From Paraspadella gotoi (Eukaryota; Chaetognatha), in contig CM119266.1 in the NCBI GenBank assembly GCA_051294375.1, positions 12,632,979 through 12,696,978 of the forward strand: DNA of 64,000 nt, given 5' to 3'. The stretch's first letter is position 1. Every line of letters starts with the position of its first letter. A program made the position numbers and the translations under genes. The notes under the pieces are model-generated. The model ran no database searches and had not been told where the DNA came from. It saw nothing but the letters and a program-made list of their open reading frames with translations. Shown here piece after piece: positions 11,314 through 25,600 of the stretch.

Positions 11314-11601
11314 TGAGAAGAAGAGAGAGGAAGAAATTCGATATAGATTAGAAATGTAAATTGAGAGAAGCGTTTCCTAGTTGTCAATGCGGTTGCTTTT
11401 CTTTCCTTGTTCGATTTAGACTCTATTCAATAAACTTAATTTACGGTCAATTGTAAATACTTTGTGAAGCTAACTGACATTAATTACAAATGGGAAGACG
11501 TTGTGAGAACTGCAAAGCTATTCTCTTCTCTTCTCTGCTCCTCTCCTCTCTCTTCTTCTTCTGTCTCTCACTCTCTCTCTCTCTTCCTCTCTCTCTCTTC
11601 T

Positions 11602-11633
<32 letters not shown>

Positions 11634-14139
11634 CTCTTCACCTCACAGATCACGAATTTACGACACCTTCTGCCGGCGGCGTCTTCTGTCCAGACGCTCG
11701 TTGAATCAGCCGCACAGGACGTCATTAGTCCTCTTCCTGTTCTCCTCGACGACTGGCAATGACGTCATAGCCGTTAAACGGGAGACGCATGATCGTGCCA
11801 TGGAATGAAATTAACGTAGTCTGACGCGTCAAAAAAAATTTTCCATATCTCCGTTTTCGAGAGAGACTCGAGGAGGGGTTCTGTCCCGCTTTCTTCCCTC
11901 CTCCCCCGCATGGCCAGGCCCCCCCTCCCCCCCTCCCACCATCCGCCCCTCCTCCATTCTCTTTGCTTCTTTTTTGAAAAAGGAAAAAAAATATGTGGTC
12001 GTCTTTGACATTTGACATTCATATGCACAAGTTTTAAACGGGATGGAAATTCTGTCTACTGGCGGGACTTCTCCTCTGTTTCCCCTTTTTTGAAAAAGCA
12101 AACGAAGCGTTGTGCTAAATAAACTCGAAACCGGTAGGTCTCATTCGTTGTGGATGGAAAAGTATTGATGATATCTTTCATATTCTAATTAAAATTGAAA
12201 TAACGTAACAGAAATTCTGAACAAGCTATTCAACCATAATAACATATGGATTGAGAAGTTTAAAAATATCATTTTTTTATACGTTTCAGCTAACTAAAAT
12301 TTAATTTTATAACGACATAAACATTCTTCGGGTGATAAAACTAGTATGTAAACGAAACGAATCAGCTGACACCTTACTTTCTAGTCTTCCTCCGACAATA
12401 AAGAATCAGACGCAAACGATTCAAATACCATTTCGCGTGAGCTCGTCATCGTGTCGGTCGTCACGTCGTCTCGTCGTCGTGTCGTTGCGCTCAACCCTAA
12501 CGCGCGCCACTAGGAGAGACCCATTGAAATGATAATTGATTACTCCGCGCTTCCTGTTCGCTATTATGGGCCTTAAAAAATTCATCGCCTCTTTCTTCGA
12601 AATAAAATTTTATTGAGTCGTTGACTACAATAGAATGTCAACCAGTTTGTTGCCGTTAGCATCTAAGGCGGTGTTCTCTGCAGTTCTTTCTCGGCTTCTT
12701 TGTACAACCCTCAAGATCTCTCAACACCCCTTTTTTTCGCTATTTAGTTCGCCTCCACCCTCAAAACTAATAGTTTCTCTTCATCACTACATCATCTCTC
12801 TCTTCTCGTCGGGGTCTGCCGCTCTCTCTCCTCTCTCTCTCTCTCTCTTTTCTCTCTCTCTCTGCCTGTCTCTCTCTCTCTGCTGTTCTCTCTTTTCTCT
12901 CTCTTCTCTCTCGTATCATTAATCCCGGGATGGTTCCCTTCTCACCTTTTTCAGTTCTCGTCTTCGCCAAAATATTCCACCTTTTAAAATTTATTCTAAT
13001 TCCCCTTTTCTCCATGCCTGGTTGATAATGTTTTTTCCAATGGACAATGTCCATGTCCAAGGTTAGCCCTTTAAAGTCGGACGCGATATGGAGGGACCGC
13101 GTGGTCAGGTAATAGTTATTTAATTATACTTTTCGGGGCGTTTAGCTTTTCAGAGTTCTAATCTCTGATTTTAACGAAATCATTTTAAGTGGTGCCAGCT
13201 ATATATACACTCTCTAGAGAGAACTTAATGTCGATTCTCACATCATTTTTTTTATGGCCAACTTAAAAAGAAGAAGGAAAAAAAATACAAGTTTCGTGGC
13301 AATAATCAAACGTACTGGAATAACAAACAACTCGAGTTTAACTTGCTGCAACAGCCGCTCCTCATCACGCTCCCCACTCTTCCTGATTCGCTCAAAAACC
13401 AAATCCCGTCTTTTTCTCAGAAATTGCCTTTTCCGCGCCGAGAGAGAGAGAACCTAGTGCGCGCGCTCCCAGCGGGATTTTTGCCATTTCATCGGCCGCA
13501 AGGAACAGCAGAGAGCAACGATGCGAACAAAAGCGACCTGTTGCTGCCATCTTTCGGGCGACGGAGAAAAACCGAAACCGCGGATGGCGACTTGGGCTCT
13601 CTTCGATGGACATATGAGCAGCGGAAAAAAATTGCCAGCAGTTGCGCGAGGAACAAGTCTTAATGTAAAACACAAGTGACGAGACGCGAAAAGGATGAGC
13701 ACCTTCTCGCTTATCTCGCGTGGACAAAGAATCAGTTACCTTTTTTATTCTCGCAAAAACTAACTGCACTGCACGCTTGGATATAATTCGAATGGTTTGG
13801 CGGCGTTCTACTGGCAAGGGCCGGGCGGATTCATCATGACAAGACGAACGAGGGTTTAAAAATAAGTCCCGACGACTCTCCGATTTTTTGATCCGATTAT
13901 CCCGAGATTGAACTTACCTTTGTTTCCGATGTTAAAGTGAGCAAGATTAGGGATAAAGGTCGGAAAGGAAGAAAAAATGAAGCGTTAAATCGTTTTTTTA
14001 CGACAATAACTACTTATTAGGCCTAGATTATATTTTAATCAACTTTAAAATTCTAGTACACTTTGGATTTACGTAAGTAGTTTTTAATTTGCTCTTTATC
14101 CCAAAAAGGAAGTTTTTCACGCTATTCAAATTTAAAAAC

Positions 14140-14312
14140 CTGATAATTTTGACGCGCTGCCTTCCAAGATGCTCGTTTTGGTGACGCTGTCCGTTGGAAT
14201 AGCCGTTCATCTGCAGTTGCCCGTCGCCGTGAATGCGCGAAGTGTGCCGCGGTCCCTTATCTCTGCGCCCGTCGCCGTTGGCGCTGCTGTGCGGCGAGTG
14301 CAGAACTGTGGC
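14140..14312 (-). pseudogene. Frame-broken copy of the gene 2 RNA/Gly-rich exon
   Basis: This matches 45194-45357 but carries insertions that shift the frame several times. The acceptor (tttttttccag) is intact. It is best read as a noisy copy of one exon, not as a separate decayed gene. Confidence 0.6.
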
Positions 14313-14580
14313 CTGGAAAAAAAAATCAGATTGGATAGGAAACATATATTTAGCGACTCGCGCAAAACGTCATTTCGTTATATTAGTTTTAACTTCACAT
14401 GTAATCATAATAAAAATAAATAAATCGTTTGTTTTGAACTAAAAATATTACATTTATAAGAATTTTCAATAAATAATAGCCGAAAATGACAGGAAAACTT
14501 GTTTGAAACTTTCGTCTAAACTCTTTCCATAACAAAAAAAGCCGCAATTTAATTTTGACCAAGGACGGAAAGATCACTAC

Positions 14581-14671
14581 CGGGTATGTGGCAAGAGACG
14601 TGGTTGGGCCTCGTCTTGGATGATTGGGGTGAGTGGGTTAGGCAGCATCTTCCGGGTTTGATGCAAGACGC
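14581..14671 (-). pseudogene. Frame-broken copy of the gene 2 GVLHHPG exon
   Basis: This matches 45620-45703. Extra bases turn GVLHHPGMLPYPHPN into a shifted read, and the donor gtaagtg of the good copy is gtagtga here. Confidence 0.6.
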
Positions 14672-15034
14672 CTACGCAGAAAAAATATGTAGATAAAAAT
14701 TGGATTTGCTTTCCAAATATTTTTTTTTCACAACTCAAATTTACATCAAATAACTCAATAAAAACTAAACGACGTCGAAAAAGAGTTATATTTTCATAAA
14801 TATCGGTCAGGGAAGGGATGAAAAGGTCGCCAGCCAAGCTGCTTGCCGAAGTGCATCTTCGTCTTATAATTTAAGAACGTATAACAGTATTATTACCCAA
14901 AATATATTTTTACTAAACGTACTTTTTGACTCTCTTGTGCGTTCTTTACTAAATCTAAATCTTCCTGAATACGATGAACTCGCCTTTGATTAGGAACGAA
15001 TCCGTGAGGGCGTAGGCGAGGGATTCCATTGTAC

Positions 15035-15080
15035 CTGCGGTGAAGCGGCCCGTCCGCGGCTCCTCCCACGAAGCCGACGC
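15035..15080 (-). pseudogene. Copy of the 45-nt gene 2 microexon
   Basis: This matches 46052-46096 with one extra base, so the frame is lost. The flanking splice signals remain visible. Confidence 0.5.
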
Positions 15081-15222
15081 CTGATGATGAATTTTGGATA
15101 TTACCTCTTTATACTTCTTTAATCGTGAAATAAGATCTTTTTGAACCCTGATTTCCTACCAGCATTTACAAAAAAAAACCACAACAAAACGACTAAACGA
15201 AAATGGCCGAAAGGGGCCTTAC

Positions 15223-15314
15223 TTGGGGCGGCGCCACGACGGCGCTCATGTCCATAGGGACGTTGGCGCTTTGGGCGTGGTATGGGCGGAACCCGTCGCC
15301 GGGTTGGAATGATT
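15223..15314 (-). pseudogene. Frame-broken copy of the gene 2 NHSNPATG exon
   Basis: This matches 46233-46326. One base is lost at the donor and others near the middle, so the read shifts after NHSNPATGSA. Confidence 0.55.
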
Positions 15315-15891
15315 CTAGGAAAATTAGGACAGTGGCATGATAATGATGATATTGAAGATAAAAGTGATTTATGCCATGATTTTTGTAGTCACCTTAGACA
15401 AACCAAATGATTCCAAAAAAATTGATTGGGGCCAAGAATACAATTAAATTCACATTTAATATCTCTCCTTAATTTTTATGACGTCTGAAAAAATCTTGAA
15501 AAATATTGAAATTTCAACAGGTAAAAACTTTTATTTCTCTACTATTAAGCAGAAAAATGAAATGGTTTCGTCTATCTGTCGTCTCTGCGGTCTGGTTATA
15601 TATTTTTTTCTGTCGTACTTCTTATTTTTTCAGGCATAATCATTTAAAAGTACTATATTCAGGGACAAATCCAAAAAATATTTTTACAAAGTCTAAGTAT
15701 GAGCAAAGAAAACAGAACCACACTAAATAAGGAAGTAAAAAATAATAACTATAACGGACGACGACGACGACGACGACTGACGACGACGACGACGACGACG
15801 ACGGACGACGACGACGACGACGACGCAACGAAGCAAAGGCGAATTACGTAGAGGAGGTAGATATCGGCCTTTCAAGAGAAACGACACATAC

Positions 15892-16002
15892 GATTGCGGC
15901 ATAAGGCGTGGCCGGCGGCGGCGGCTGTGCGAGATGGCTCGCGGCCCATAAGGGTAGAGACAGGGCGCGGATGGACGAGCGATTAATTGCGTCTCGGTCG
16001 CT
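15892..16002 (-). CDS. Gene 2, Pro-rich exon (clean copy)
   Basis: The minus-strand exon has the acceptor ttattttcgcaccag and the donor AATC|gtatgt. It is 111 nt, phase 0 at both ends, and encodes SDRDAINRSS, then LSLPLWAASHLAQ and PPPPATPYAAI. Phase 0 exit fits the next exon, which starts NHSNPATG. The same bases occur at 26803-26913. The counterpart in block C copy 3 (about 46852-46930) differs by real substitution of sequence and reads as a longer Pro run. Confidence 0.5.
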
Positions 16003-16319
16003 CTGGTGCGAAAATAAATCTTGCGGCTTGCTTCCGGTTCGTGGATATCTTTTTTTTTTTACATAAGCACGCTTTCTATCTAAGTTGCTTCCCTATTTCC
16101 GTGAACAATCCTGGATACGTTGGTCTTAACGGTTCTTGTTAAAATGCCTTCAAATTACAAACCAGCAACGCGAAACGAGCATCCAGCCAGTCAGAGATAG
16201 AGATACAATTACAGAGCAATACGACTAAATGGGCAAATTTCAGAAAAGAAGAAAAAAAACAAATTACAAAGTAATTATCTTTTTAACTTTGGCAGATATC
16301 GAACTTTAAACGAGACCAC

Positions 16320-16371
16320 TATTCCTCTCCATTTCTCTCTCTTGTCTGCTTCTCTCTCTCTCTCTCTCAAT

Positions 16372-16405
<34 letters not shown>

Positions 16406-16409
16406 TCTA

Positions 16410-16462
<53 letters not shown>
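16320..16462. repeat. (CT)n microsatellite
   Basis: An interrupted CT tract, identical to the one at 27231-27373. In block C copy 3 the matching tract at 47191-47282 is pure CT. Confidence 0.85.
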
Positions 16463-16467
<5 letters not shown>

Positions 16468-16810
16468 CCGTAACATAAGAAAACGCGGGGAGTTAGATGC
16501 CAAAAGCAAGGTCAACGTCGATGTTCTTAAAGATACTATCTTCACTTCCTCTCCTCTTTTTTTTTTTTTTTTTTTGTTCTTTCCTTTAAATTTCCGCGCG
16601 GTTTTTTTAAAACGTTTTATTTTCATTTTATTTTTAAAAGCGCTTCGTTGCTTGTCCAATTTATTAAATTTTTTTTCAAGAGTTCAAAAAAAAAAGAATC
16701 TTTACAAATACGAAAGCGGATATATTTTTTCGCCCTTTACGAAGTTTATTTCCCTGCCCTTATTTTTGGCTGTTTATGGCGGATGATAAAGCCTTAGAAT
16801 ATGTAACAAG

Positions 16811-16835
16811 NNNNNNNNNNNNNNNNNNNNNNNNN
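16811..16835. other. Assembly gap, 25 N
   Basis: The gap lies between tatgtaacaag and gtacgcgtgc. The same two strings are adjacent at 5894-5909, 31710 and 37065, so nothing appears to be missing; sequence was closed but 25 N were still inserted. Confidence 0.95.
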
Positions 16836-16867
16836 GTACGCGTGCTTCGAAAGTTTCACCCTTCCTT

Positions 16868-16936
<69 letters not shown>

Positions 16937-16955
16937 TCTCTCTCTCTCTCTCGCT

Positions 16956-17004
<49 letters not shown>

Positions 17005-17425
17005 CCCGCCCAATATTTTTTACTTCTCCATCGTCAAAAAAAAAAGAAATTTTTACTGTTGATAGTTATTGTTATCCTGTTAATCATATCATAATAATCA
17101 AATGGAATGAGTTATTCCATCATTCGAATATGTACGTGTACAGAAATTGTTATAAATTAGCACTTTAATCACAATATCATGTCGTAAAAATAAAATAGAA
17201 AACTTAATGGGTAACGCCAAACAGAGTGTTTTTCTTTCCTCTCGCGGGGTTTCACGAACCCTCATTGTTACAGTAAACGAGTTTAGTTGCCTCAGCCGAC
17301 TCGAGAAGCGATGGAATGGGAAAAAGTTTTAGAGGCAACAACTCGGTCTCACTTCTTTTTTTTTTGGAGGGGGGGTTCAGCACTGGGGTTCAAAGAAGGG
17401 TTGCTACCCATGTTGTTATCTTCGG

Positions 17426-17508
<83 letters not shown>

Positions 17509-18205
17509 GAGAGAAGAGAGAGAGAGGTAAACGAGTAAAGAAAAAGAACAAAATAAAAGAAAGAAAACGAAAAAAGAAAAGAATACAAAGATGAAAACCA
17601 ACAGAAAACAATAGACAAGAAAATATCCACAAAAAGTTATTCGTATTTGTCGCGACGTGGCCGAACGACAGACGGCGATCGAAAACAATATCGCGCCATA
17701 AAAAACAAAAAAAAACCATAGTTGGACCATAGTATGAGCCCATAGTGGGATGATCAAGTGGCAAAATGAGTTTTGGAAAAAAAAAACTGTGTCCGAAATT
17801 CCCTGGAACCTCGACGCGGGGATTCTGAATTCTTTTTCGGCTACGAAGCGAAAAAAAAGTGCAGTAAACAAAGGTTCGCGTTTTCTCTCTTTTTGTTTTC
17901 ATGGGTAAGGTTTTTGCGGCGGTCTTTATATTCTGATCTTTTACTGAAAAAAGTTAAAAAAAGAAAACATGGAAAACGAAAATAGAAAGTCAAGAGCGAA
18001 GAGGGGGAAAAAAGGAAGAAAAAAAAGAAGAAATAATAGTAGAAGAGGAGAAAAGCGGGAGAAGGCCGGAGCGATGAATATCTCCAGATAAAAAAACCCT
18101 TTTTTTTCCCCTCGAAGACACGAAGACATGATGTCCTGGCTAAATTTCGTACGAAGTTGAGCTCTGAGGATCTCCTTCGAATATTCGGCTCGGAATTCAT
18201 GGAGC

Positions 18206-18412
18206 CGTGTTCATGATTCAAATGTATTAGACGATTAGTGCTAATGTGTTAAAATTCATCGTTACAATCTATTTAAGCGATCTGTGCTTATGGTTTAAAT
18301 ATATTACAATGTATTAATACGCTAACGTAATCTGAACGTACGATAGTGCTAATGTGTTAAAATTCTCCGATTACAAAAGTATTAACGCATTAGTGGCTAA
18401 TTGTGTTAAATT
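18206..18412. repeat. 43-base minisatellite, copy 2
   Basis: This is the same repeat family as at 7276 and 28660, with degraded units. Confidence 0.6.
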
Positions 18413-19892
18413 CGAGAATTATTCTACTGCTCGAAACAACCAACCCTCCCTCTAAAAATACTTCCAACTTCTTAAACGTCGAATGTTTTGCCCAACTTTC
18501 GCTCTGCTATGTTTACCTTTGGCCGTTGCCGCCCTCAGATCGTCACTACCCGCCCTATTTCCACTATTCTCACGCTCGAGCTTTATTTCGCTTTCTAAAC
18601 ACGCCCCCCCGTAACAGCCCTTCGGGCCCCTTTCTACGTCCTCTCGCGCTGGCTCTGATTTCCTTTTCACCCCCTCACCTTTCTCACCCCCCCAAACTCC
18701 GCTCAGACCGGCCCGTCTTGCTCTTTTTTTCCTTTCACTTATCCGACATATATTTGCCTGTCTTTTTTTTTTCTGCCTTCAGGGGGAGTTCGCCGTTTCC
18801 ATGAACGACCGCGCGGATAGGACAAGAACGTTTCGATTTTGGAGTCGCGTCGCTCTTCTTTGTTGTGTTTCTTGGTCAATATACGTAAGACGTAAAGGCC
18901 GCGTGACGCGACTTATCAAGGCGACCTGATACGCAAAAAAAAAGGCGAACAAGGTAAGTGGGCTGCCGGCTGGCGTGAATGGTTTGTGCAGTCTACGCGG
19001 AATGAGCTTATCGTTTGGGCTGTCGACAAGAATTATCCCGAAATCAGGGCGTCAATTTGAGACAAAATATATATCGGCTGTCATTAATTAAGAGAAAATA
19101 GAATTAAGTCGTAACACATCAGGGGGAGAAAGAAAATATATAAATAAAAAAATGTAATGGACGCGCCAGAGGGACAGAGAGGAAGGAAGGAGGGAAGGAA
19201 CGGAAGGAACGAAGGAACGAAGAACGAAAGAACGAAACGAAGAACGACGACGAACGAACGGAACGAACGAACGAAAAGTGACAATCCATAAAGTAGTTCG
19301 TCTGTCCTTATAAATATGATCTCGACAGGAGATTGCGAAGAGGTCGCCCTTGACTCTCGATGTGGCGCGCCGTTATCAGCAAACGGCGTGGAGGCTGCCG
19401 CTATCCGTTGGGCAATACCCGCAGCGGCGCCAACGACGCGGCCCCTCCGAACCGGTAGTGAGGCGCCGACGTCGAGTACGATGCCTATCACCCGGAGATG
19501 ATTTACTTGACGTCGTTGGCCTCCGCATTAGAGGAATGGATCTACTTCTCTGGCTCTTCTCTCTCTCTCATCTCTCCATCTCTCTCCTCTCTACTCGCTC
19601 TCTCTCTCTCTCTCTCTCTCCTCATCTCTCCTTCTCTCTCTTTCTCCCAATGGCGAATCGCCATTGGTTCGTTTTGAGAGAGTCCGGCTGGACGGAACGT
19701 CAATGAGAGGTCTTCGTATAAGAGGAGAGGCCATGATTGGTCAAATCTACGGAACGGTCAGAACCAATCGGCCGGCTTTCGCGGGTCTTTTTTTGCGTGC
19801 CGAGCAAGTCGAAATGAGATTAATCTGGGGAAGGGAAGGGAGAGGAAAGGAGAGGGAAATTGAGAGGCAAAGAAAAGTGAGAGAGAGAAGAC

Positions 19893-19926
<34 letters not shown>

Positions 19927-20361
19927 GAGAGAGAGAGAGAGAGTAGAAGAGAGAGAGCAGAGAGAGAGAGAGAGAGCCTGGCCGGCGGGAGAAAAAATGG
20001 AAGATCGACAACAAAATTGTTGGACGAGAACCCGAGGAAAACCGTTGGTGAAAAATGGGAGTCAGGAAAACTGAAAAGCTTCTTCTGGACTGGATAGTGT
20101 AGCTTTTTCTTCAGAAAGAATAAAAAGACTGTTTATTTATTTATTTATTTAAAAACGTATGAATTGATGGACTTGATCTTTTTAGTTATTCTTTAATTAG
20201 GATGACGTAAAATATATGTAGATACAATCGAAAATTGCCCAATTTTTTTTTAAATAAATTAAAAATACAAGATAAAAACAATTGAATCGGAAAAAAAACT
20301 GAAATGAACTTTATATTATGCCAGTTACGAAGGCCGAATGATTGGAAATCTGCAGAGAGAG

Positions 20362-20419
<58 letters not shown>

Positions 20420-22160
20420 CGAGAGAGAGATGAGAGAGATAGAGGACAGACAATGAGAGAATAGAGAGAATAAAAGGCGGAGAAAATGAGATGCGGAGTT
20501 CATTTCACTGGAAAAGACGCGGAGTCTTTCTCGGCTTCAATGGAGCAAAGTGGACTGGGGGATCAGAGAGGCAGGAAGAGCCCCACAAATGGCTCGGACA
20601 CATGTAATAAGTTTCCACAGTGGTTTAGCGGAAAGTTAAGTTATTTGTTCAACGGCGTGTTCAATAGATGCTCTGCGCACACTGAGCTAAATAAGAATGT
20701 TCTAAAAGAAATGCCAAGAAAGAATATCCTTAATGAAAAAGAGCGAAAATATTTGAAAGCCATCGATCTGTGTTGAGGTTTGGTACGTGGCTTTTCTTTT
20801 CTAAATAAATAGTTAATAGTAGCCGAGTCGTGACTGCGGAAAATGGTTTCGCTAAAAGAGTAAGGAGGGAAAAGGAGGAACAAGGAGAAAAAGGAAAGAA
20901 AAGAAAAAACGGGGAATTAAAGAGAAATAAAAGGGTCGTAAAATGAGGTGGCTGAGAGGTTGTGGTTGTGGAGGAAGCGAGGGTAGCAGGGTCGGGCAGC
21001 GAAGGAAAACATGGGTGGAAGGAAGAGAGAGAAAGAGATGAGAGAGGAGGATGCTTGGTAAGCTCGTGTATAGCAAAGAAAAGATATTAGATGAGAAAAG
21101 AAAAAGACAAAATAAAAAAAAAACTAGCTATGCTCCAATAGAAAAGAGAAAAAGAAAACTAGAGATTATGAACGCAGTAGAGACAAAGGTTATGGAAGGG
21201 TCTAAGGAAACAAAGAAAGAACCGGTCGAGGGTAAGGGCAGCGAAAGAGGAACGGAGGGGAGGAGTTCGGATTATAGCCCGAGAATCGCGATCGGAATTG
21301 CCTTTTTTTATTCGCCATAAAGGGTGAACGGCGGGCCCCGAAAAATGGCCCCCCTAAGCGTCGGTACAGGGATCATTACTTTAAGATAGCTAAAGAGGCA
21401 AAAGTATTGAGCACGCCAAGGAGAAAGAAGTGAGGATGGGAGAAGAGAGAGAGAACGAGAAGAGAATGAAGGGAGGACGAGAGAGAGAGAAGAGAAGAAG
21501 AGAATGAGAGGAGAGACGAGACGAGAGAGAGAGAGAGAGAGAGAGATTTACTCAATTAATTTACCGCGCACAATTGAAATGGATATGGGGCGGTGAAAGT
21601 CGATCAGACGTAGCACGTATCATAGGTATGATTGAAGCAACGGGAGCGCGATTGCTAGTCGGAGACGATTCCATCAAGAAAGGGATAAAAATAACTTCAA
21701 TATTCTTCTTCGCGGGTCCGAGGACGTCGTTTCAGGAATCCAAGGCCTATCCTCTTTTTCTTTCTCTTTATTTTTTAGGGAGATAATAATAGGAAGGCAA
21801 GCGAAAATTTTAATCAAATGTCGTCAGGCATTATTGACAGTTAATTTTTTAAAATATCTTTTTTCTCCGTTTAAGGTCTCACTTTCGATGTTGATTTGTT
21901 TTCTGTACGATTAAGGACGCCTTTGTTTTTCTTATCCTTTCTCTGCTTCGTTCAAACTTATATGTTCATTTGTTGGATTCCATCTTCACTCACGGTTTTG
22001 GCATAGCCCGCGCGGTAGAGGCGCATGTATTCTGTCTGGTTCTCACCGGCAATTTTTTTAATTTTTTTTTTTTTCGTTGTCGTCCATTTCTATTCCATCA
22101 CTATTTCTGTTTGTCATTCTTTGTAGATGAATCACTGCGAAAAGCCTTTTCGTTAGAGAG

Positions 22161-22227
<67 letters not shown>

Positions 22228-22558
22228 GAGATGAGAGAGAAGAGAGATGAAAGAAATTTATATGGATTAGAAATGTAAATTGAAGAAGCGTCCTCAGTTG
22301 TCAATGCGGTTCTTTTCTTTCTTGTTCGATTTGACTCTTATTCAATAAACTTATTTACGTCAATTGTATAATACTTTGTGAAGCTAAACTGGACATTAAA
22401 TACAAACTGGGAAAGACAGTTGTGAGAACTGCAAAGCTATTCTCTCTCTTTGCTCTGTCCTTCTTTCTCTCTTTTCTCTCTTTCTCCTCTCTCTCTCCTC
22501 TCTCTCTCTCTCTCTTCTTCTTCTTCTCTCTCTCTCTCTCTCTCTCTCTCTTTCACTC

Positions 22559-22680
22559 ACAAGATCACGAATTACGACACCTTCTCGGCCGGCGTCTTCT
22601 GTCAGACGCTCGTGAATCAGCCCGCCCAGACGTACATCTGGTCCTTCCTGTTCTCCTCGACGAACGCAATGACGTCATAA
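22559..22680 (+). other. Open plus-strand segment seen in one copy only
   Basis: After a CT tract and cacaag the frame reads ITNYDTFSAGVFCQTLVNQP and on to a TAA at 22678-22680. It looks protein-like, but the matching places at 11649 and 42938 are not open and differ in the middle, so coding status is doubtful. The TAA overlaps a TGACGTCA motif. Confidence 0.2.
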
Positions 22681-25600
22681 GCCGTTAAACGGAAAGCATG
22701 AGCGTCGCCGAGGAAGAAAAACACTCACCGCGGGTCAAAAAAATTTTCCATTATCTCCGTTTTTCGAGAAGACTCGAGGAGGGTTCGTCCCGCTTTCTTC
22801 CCTCCTCCCCCGCATGGCCACCGCTCCGCCCTCCCCCCCTCCCCCATCCGGCCCCCTCCCTCCATTTCTCTTTGCTTCTTTTTTGAAAAAGAAAAAAAAT
22901 AGTGGCGTCTTTGACATTTGACATTCATTATGCAAAGTTTTAACGGGATGGAAATTTGGTTACTGGGCGGGGACTTCGCCTCTGTTTCCCCTTTTTTGAA
23001 AAAGCAAAACAAGACGTTGTGCTAAATAAACTCGAAACCGGGTAGGTCTTCATTCGTTGTGGATGGAAAAGTATTGATGATATCTTTCATATTCTAATTA
23101 AAATTGAAATTAACGTAACAGAATTTCTGAACAAGCTATCACCATAAAACATATGGATTGAGAAGTTTAAAAATATCATTTTTTATACGTTTTCGCTAAC
23201 TAAAATTTAATTTTAGTAACGCATAAACATTCTTCGGGTGAATAAAACTAGTATGTAAACTGAAACGAATCAGCTGACTACCTTACTTCTAGTCTTCTCC
23301 GACAATAAAGAAGTCAGACGCAAAATTCAAATTACCATTTCGCGGTGAGCTCGTCATCGTTGTCGTCGTCTCGTCGTCCGTCGTCGTGTCGTCTGCGCTC
23401 AACCCTAACGCCCGCGCCACAGAGAGACCCATTGAAATGATAATTGATTACTCCTGGCGCTTCCTGTTCGCTATTATGGGCCTTAAAAATTCATCGCCTC
23501 TTTCTTCGAAATTAAAATTTTATTGGAGTCGGTAAATAGAAATGTCAAGTTGTGCCGTTAGCACTTAGGCGGTGTTCTCTGGCTAGTCTCTTCATCGCTT
23601 CTTTGTACAACCTCAACGATCTTCTCAACACCACCTTTTTTTTCGAATATTTAGTCGCCTCCACCCTCAAAACTAATAGTCTTTCTACATTCATCACTCA
23701 ATCACATCTCTCTCTTCTCTGGGTCTGCCGCTCTCTCTCCTCTCTCTCTCTCTCGGCTCTTTCTCTCTCTCTCTCCTTCTCCTCTCTCTGCTGGTCTCTC
23801 TCTCTTCTCTCTCTCTCGTCTCGTATCATTAATCCCGGGATGGTTCCCTCTCACCTTTTTCAGTTTCTACGTCTTCGCCAAATATTCCACTTTTAAAATT
23901 ATTCCTAATTCCCCTTTTTTCTCCATTGCCTGGTTGATAAGGTTTTTCCAATGGACAATGTCCAATGTCCAAGGTTAGCCCTTTAAGTCGGACGCGATAT
24001 TGGAGGACCGCGTGTCGCGTAATAGATTTATTTATATTTCGGGCGTTAGCTTTTTCCAGAGTTCTAATCTCTGATTTAACGAAATCTATTTTAAGTGGTG
24101 CCAGCTATATATACACCTTTCTGGAGAAACTAATGTCATTCTCCACATCATTTGTCTTCTTATGGCCAACTATAAAGAAGGAAAGGAAAAAAAAAACAAG
24201 TATATGCGTAGGCAATACATCAAACCGACTGGATAACGACACACTCAGTTAATGCTGCAACAGCCGCTCCATCATACGCTTACTCTCCTCCTGATTGCTC
24301 AAAACCAAATCCCGTCTTTTCTCAGAAATGCCTTTCCGCGCGAGAGAAGAAACCTAGTGGCGCGCGCTCCCAGCGGATTTTTGCCATTTTCATCGGCCGC
24401 AAGGAACAGAAGAGAGCAACGAATGGCGAACAAAACCGACCTGTTGCTGCCATCTTTCGGGCGACGGAGAAAACCGAAACCGCGGATGGCGACTTGGGCT
24501 CTCTTTCGATTGGACATATGAGCAGACGGAAAAAAATTGCAGCTAGTTGCGCCGAGGAACAGTCTTAATGTAAAACACAGTGACAGAAGCGCGTAAAAGG
24601 ATGTAGCACCCTATCCGCTTATCTCGCGTGGACAAAGAATCAGTTTCCTTTTTTTTTCTCGCAAAACTAACTGACTGCACGCTTGGGATATAATTCAATG
24701 GTTTGGCGCGCGTTCTATGGCCAAGGGCCGGGCGGATTCTCCATGACAAGACGAACGAGGGTTAAAAATAAGTCCCGACGACTCTCCGATTTTTTGATCC
24801 GATTTATCCCGAGATTGAATTACCGTTGTTTCCGAGTTAAAGTGAGCAAGATTAGGAAAGGTCTGGTGAAAGGAAGAAAAAATGAAGCGTTAAAATCGTG
24901 GTTTTTTATACGAACAATAACTACTTATTAGGCTAAGATTATATTTTAATCAACTTTAAAATTTAGTACACTTTGGATTTACGTAAGTAGTTTTAATTTG
25001 CCTTTATCCCAAAAAGGAAGTTTTTCACGCTATTCAAATTTAAAAACCTGATAATTTTGACGCCGCCTTCTCAAGATGCGTCGTTTTTGGTGACGCTGTC
25101 CGTTGAAAGCCGTTCTCTGCAGTTGCCCGTCGCCGTGAATGCGCGAAGTTGCCGCGGCCCTTATCTCTGACGCCCGTCGCCGTTTGGCGCTAGCTGTTGG
25201 CGGCGAGTGCAGAAACTGTGGCCTGGGAAAAAAAAATCAGATGGATAGGAAACATATATTTCTACGAACTCGGCAAAACGTTCATTTCGTTATATTAGTT
25301 TTAACTTTCACATGTAATCATAATAAAAATAAATAATAATCGTTTGCTTTGAACTAAAAATTTACATTATTATTAAGAATTTTCAATAAATAATAGCACG
25401 ATAAATGACAGGATATAACTTGTTTGAAACTTTCGTCTAAACTCTTCCTAAACAAAAAAAGCCGCAATTTAAATTTGACCAAGACGGAAAAGACACTTAC
25501 CGTTGTGTGCGAAGACGGGTTGGGCCTGCATCTGGAGTATTGGGGTGAGGGTAGGCAGCATTTCCGGGTTTGATGCAAGACGCCTAGCAGATAAAAAATG

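Larger units (their letters stand above)
9441..16556. repeat. Block C, copy 1
   Basis: This block carries gene 2 exons on the minus strand. Its right end (about 15289-16556) is identical, base for base as far as I could follow, to 26200-27467, while the part to the left differs by many indels from both other copies. At 16557 it jumps through poly-T back into the start of block B, whereas copy 3 (40993) runs on into unique sequence at about 47331. The jump is therefore the probable false join. Confidence 0.8.
16575..20360. repeat. Block B, copy 2
   Basis: This aligns with 5664-9440 at an offset of about 10.9 kb. It contains its own 25-N gap and many one-base differences. No gene is kept open in it. 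Confidence 0.8.

Noticed and set aside
21574-21786. Open frame MKWIWGGESRSDVARIIGM in block C
   Set aside because: It is open only in copy 2; copies 1 and 3 break it at several points and no good splice sites flank it.
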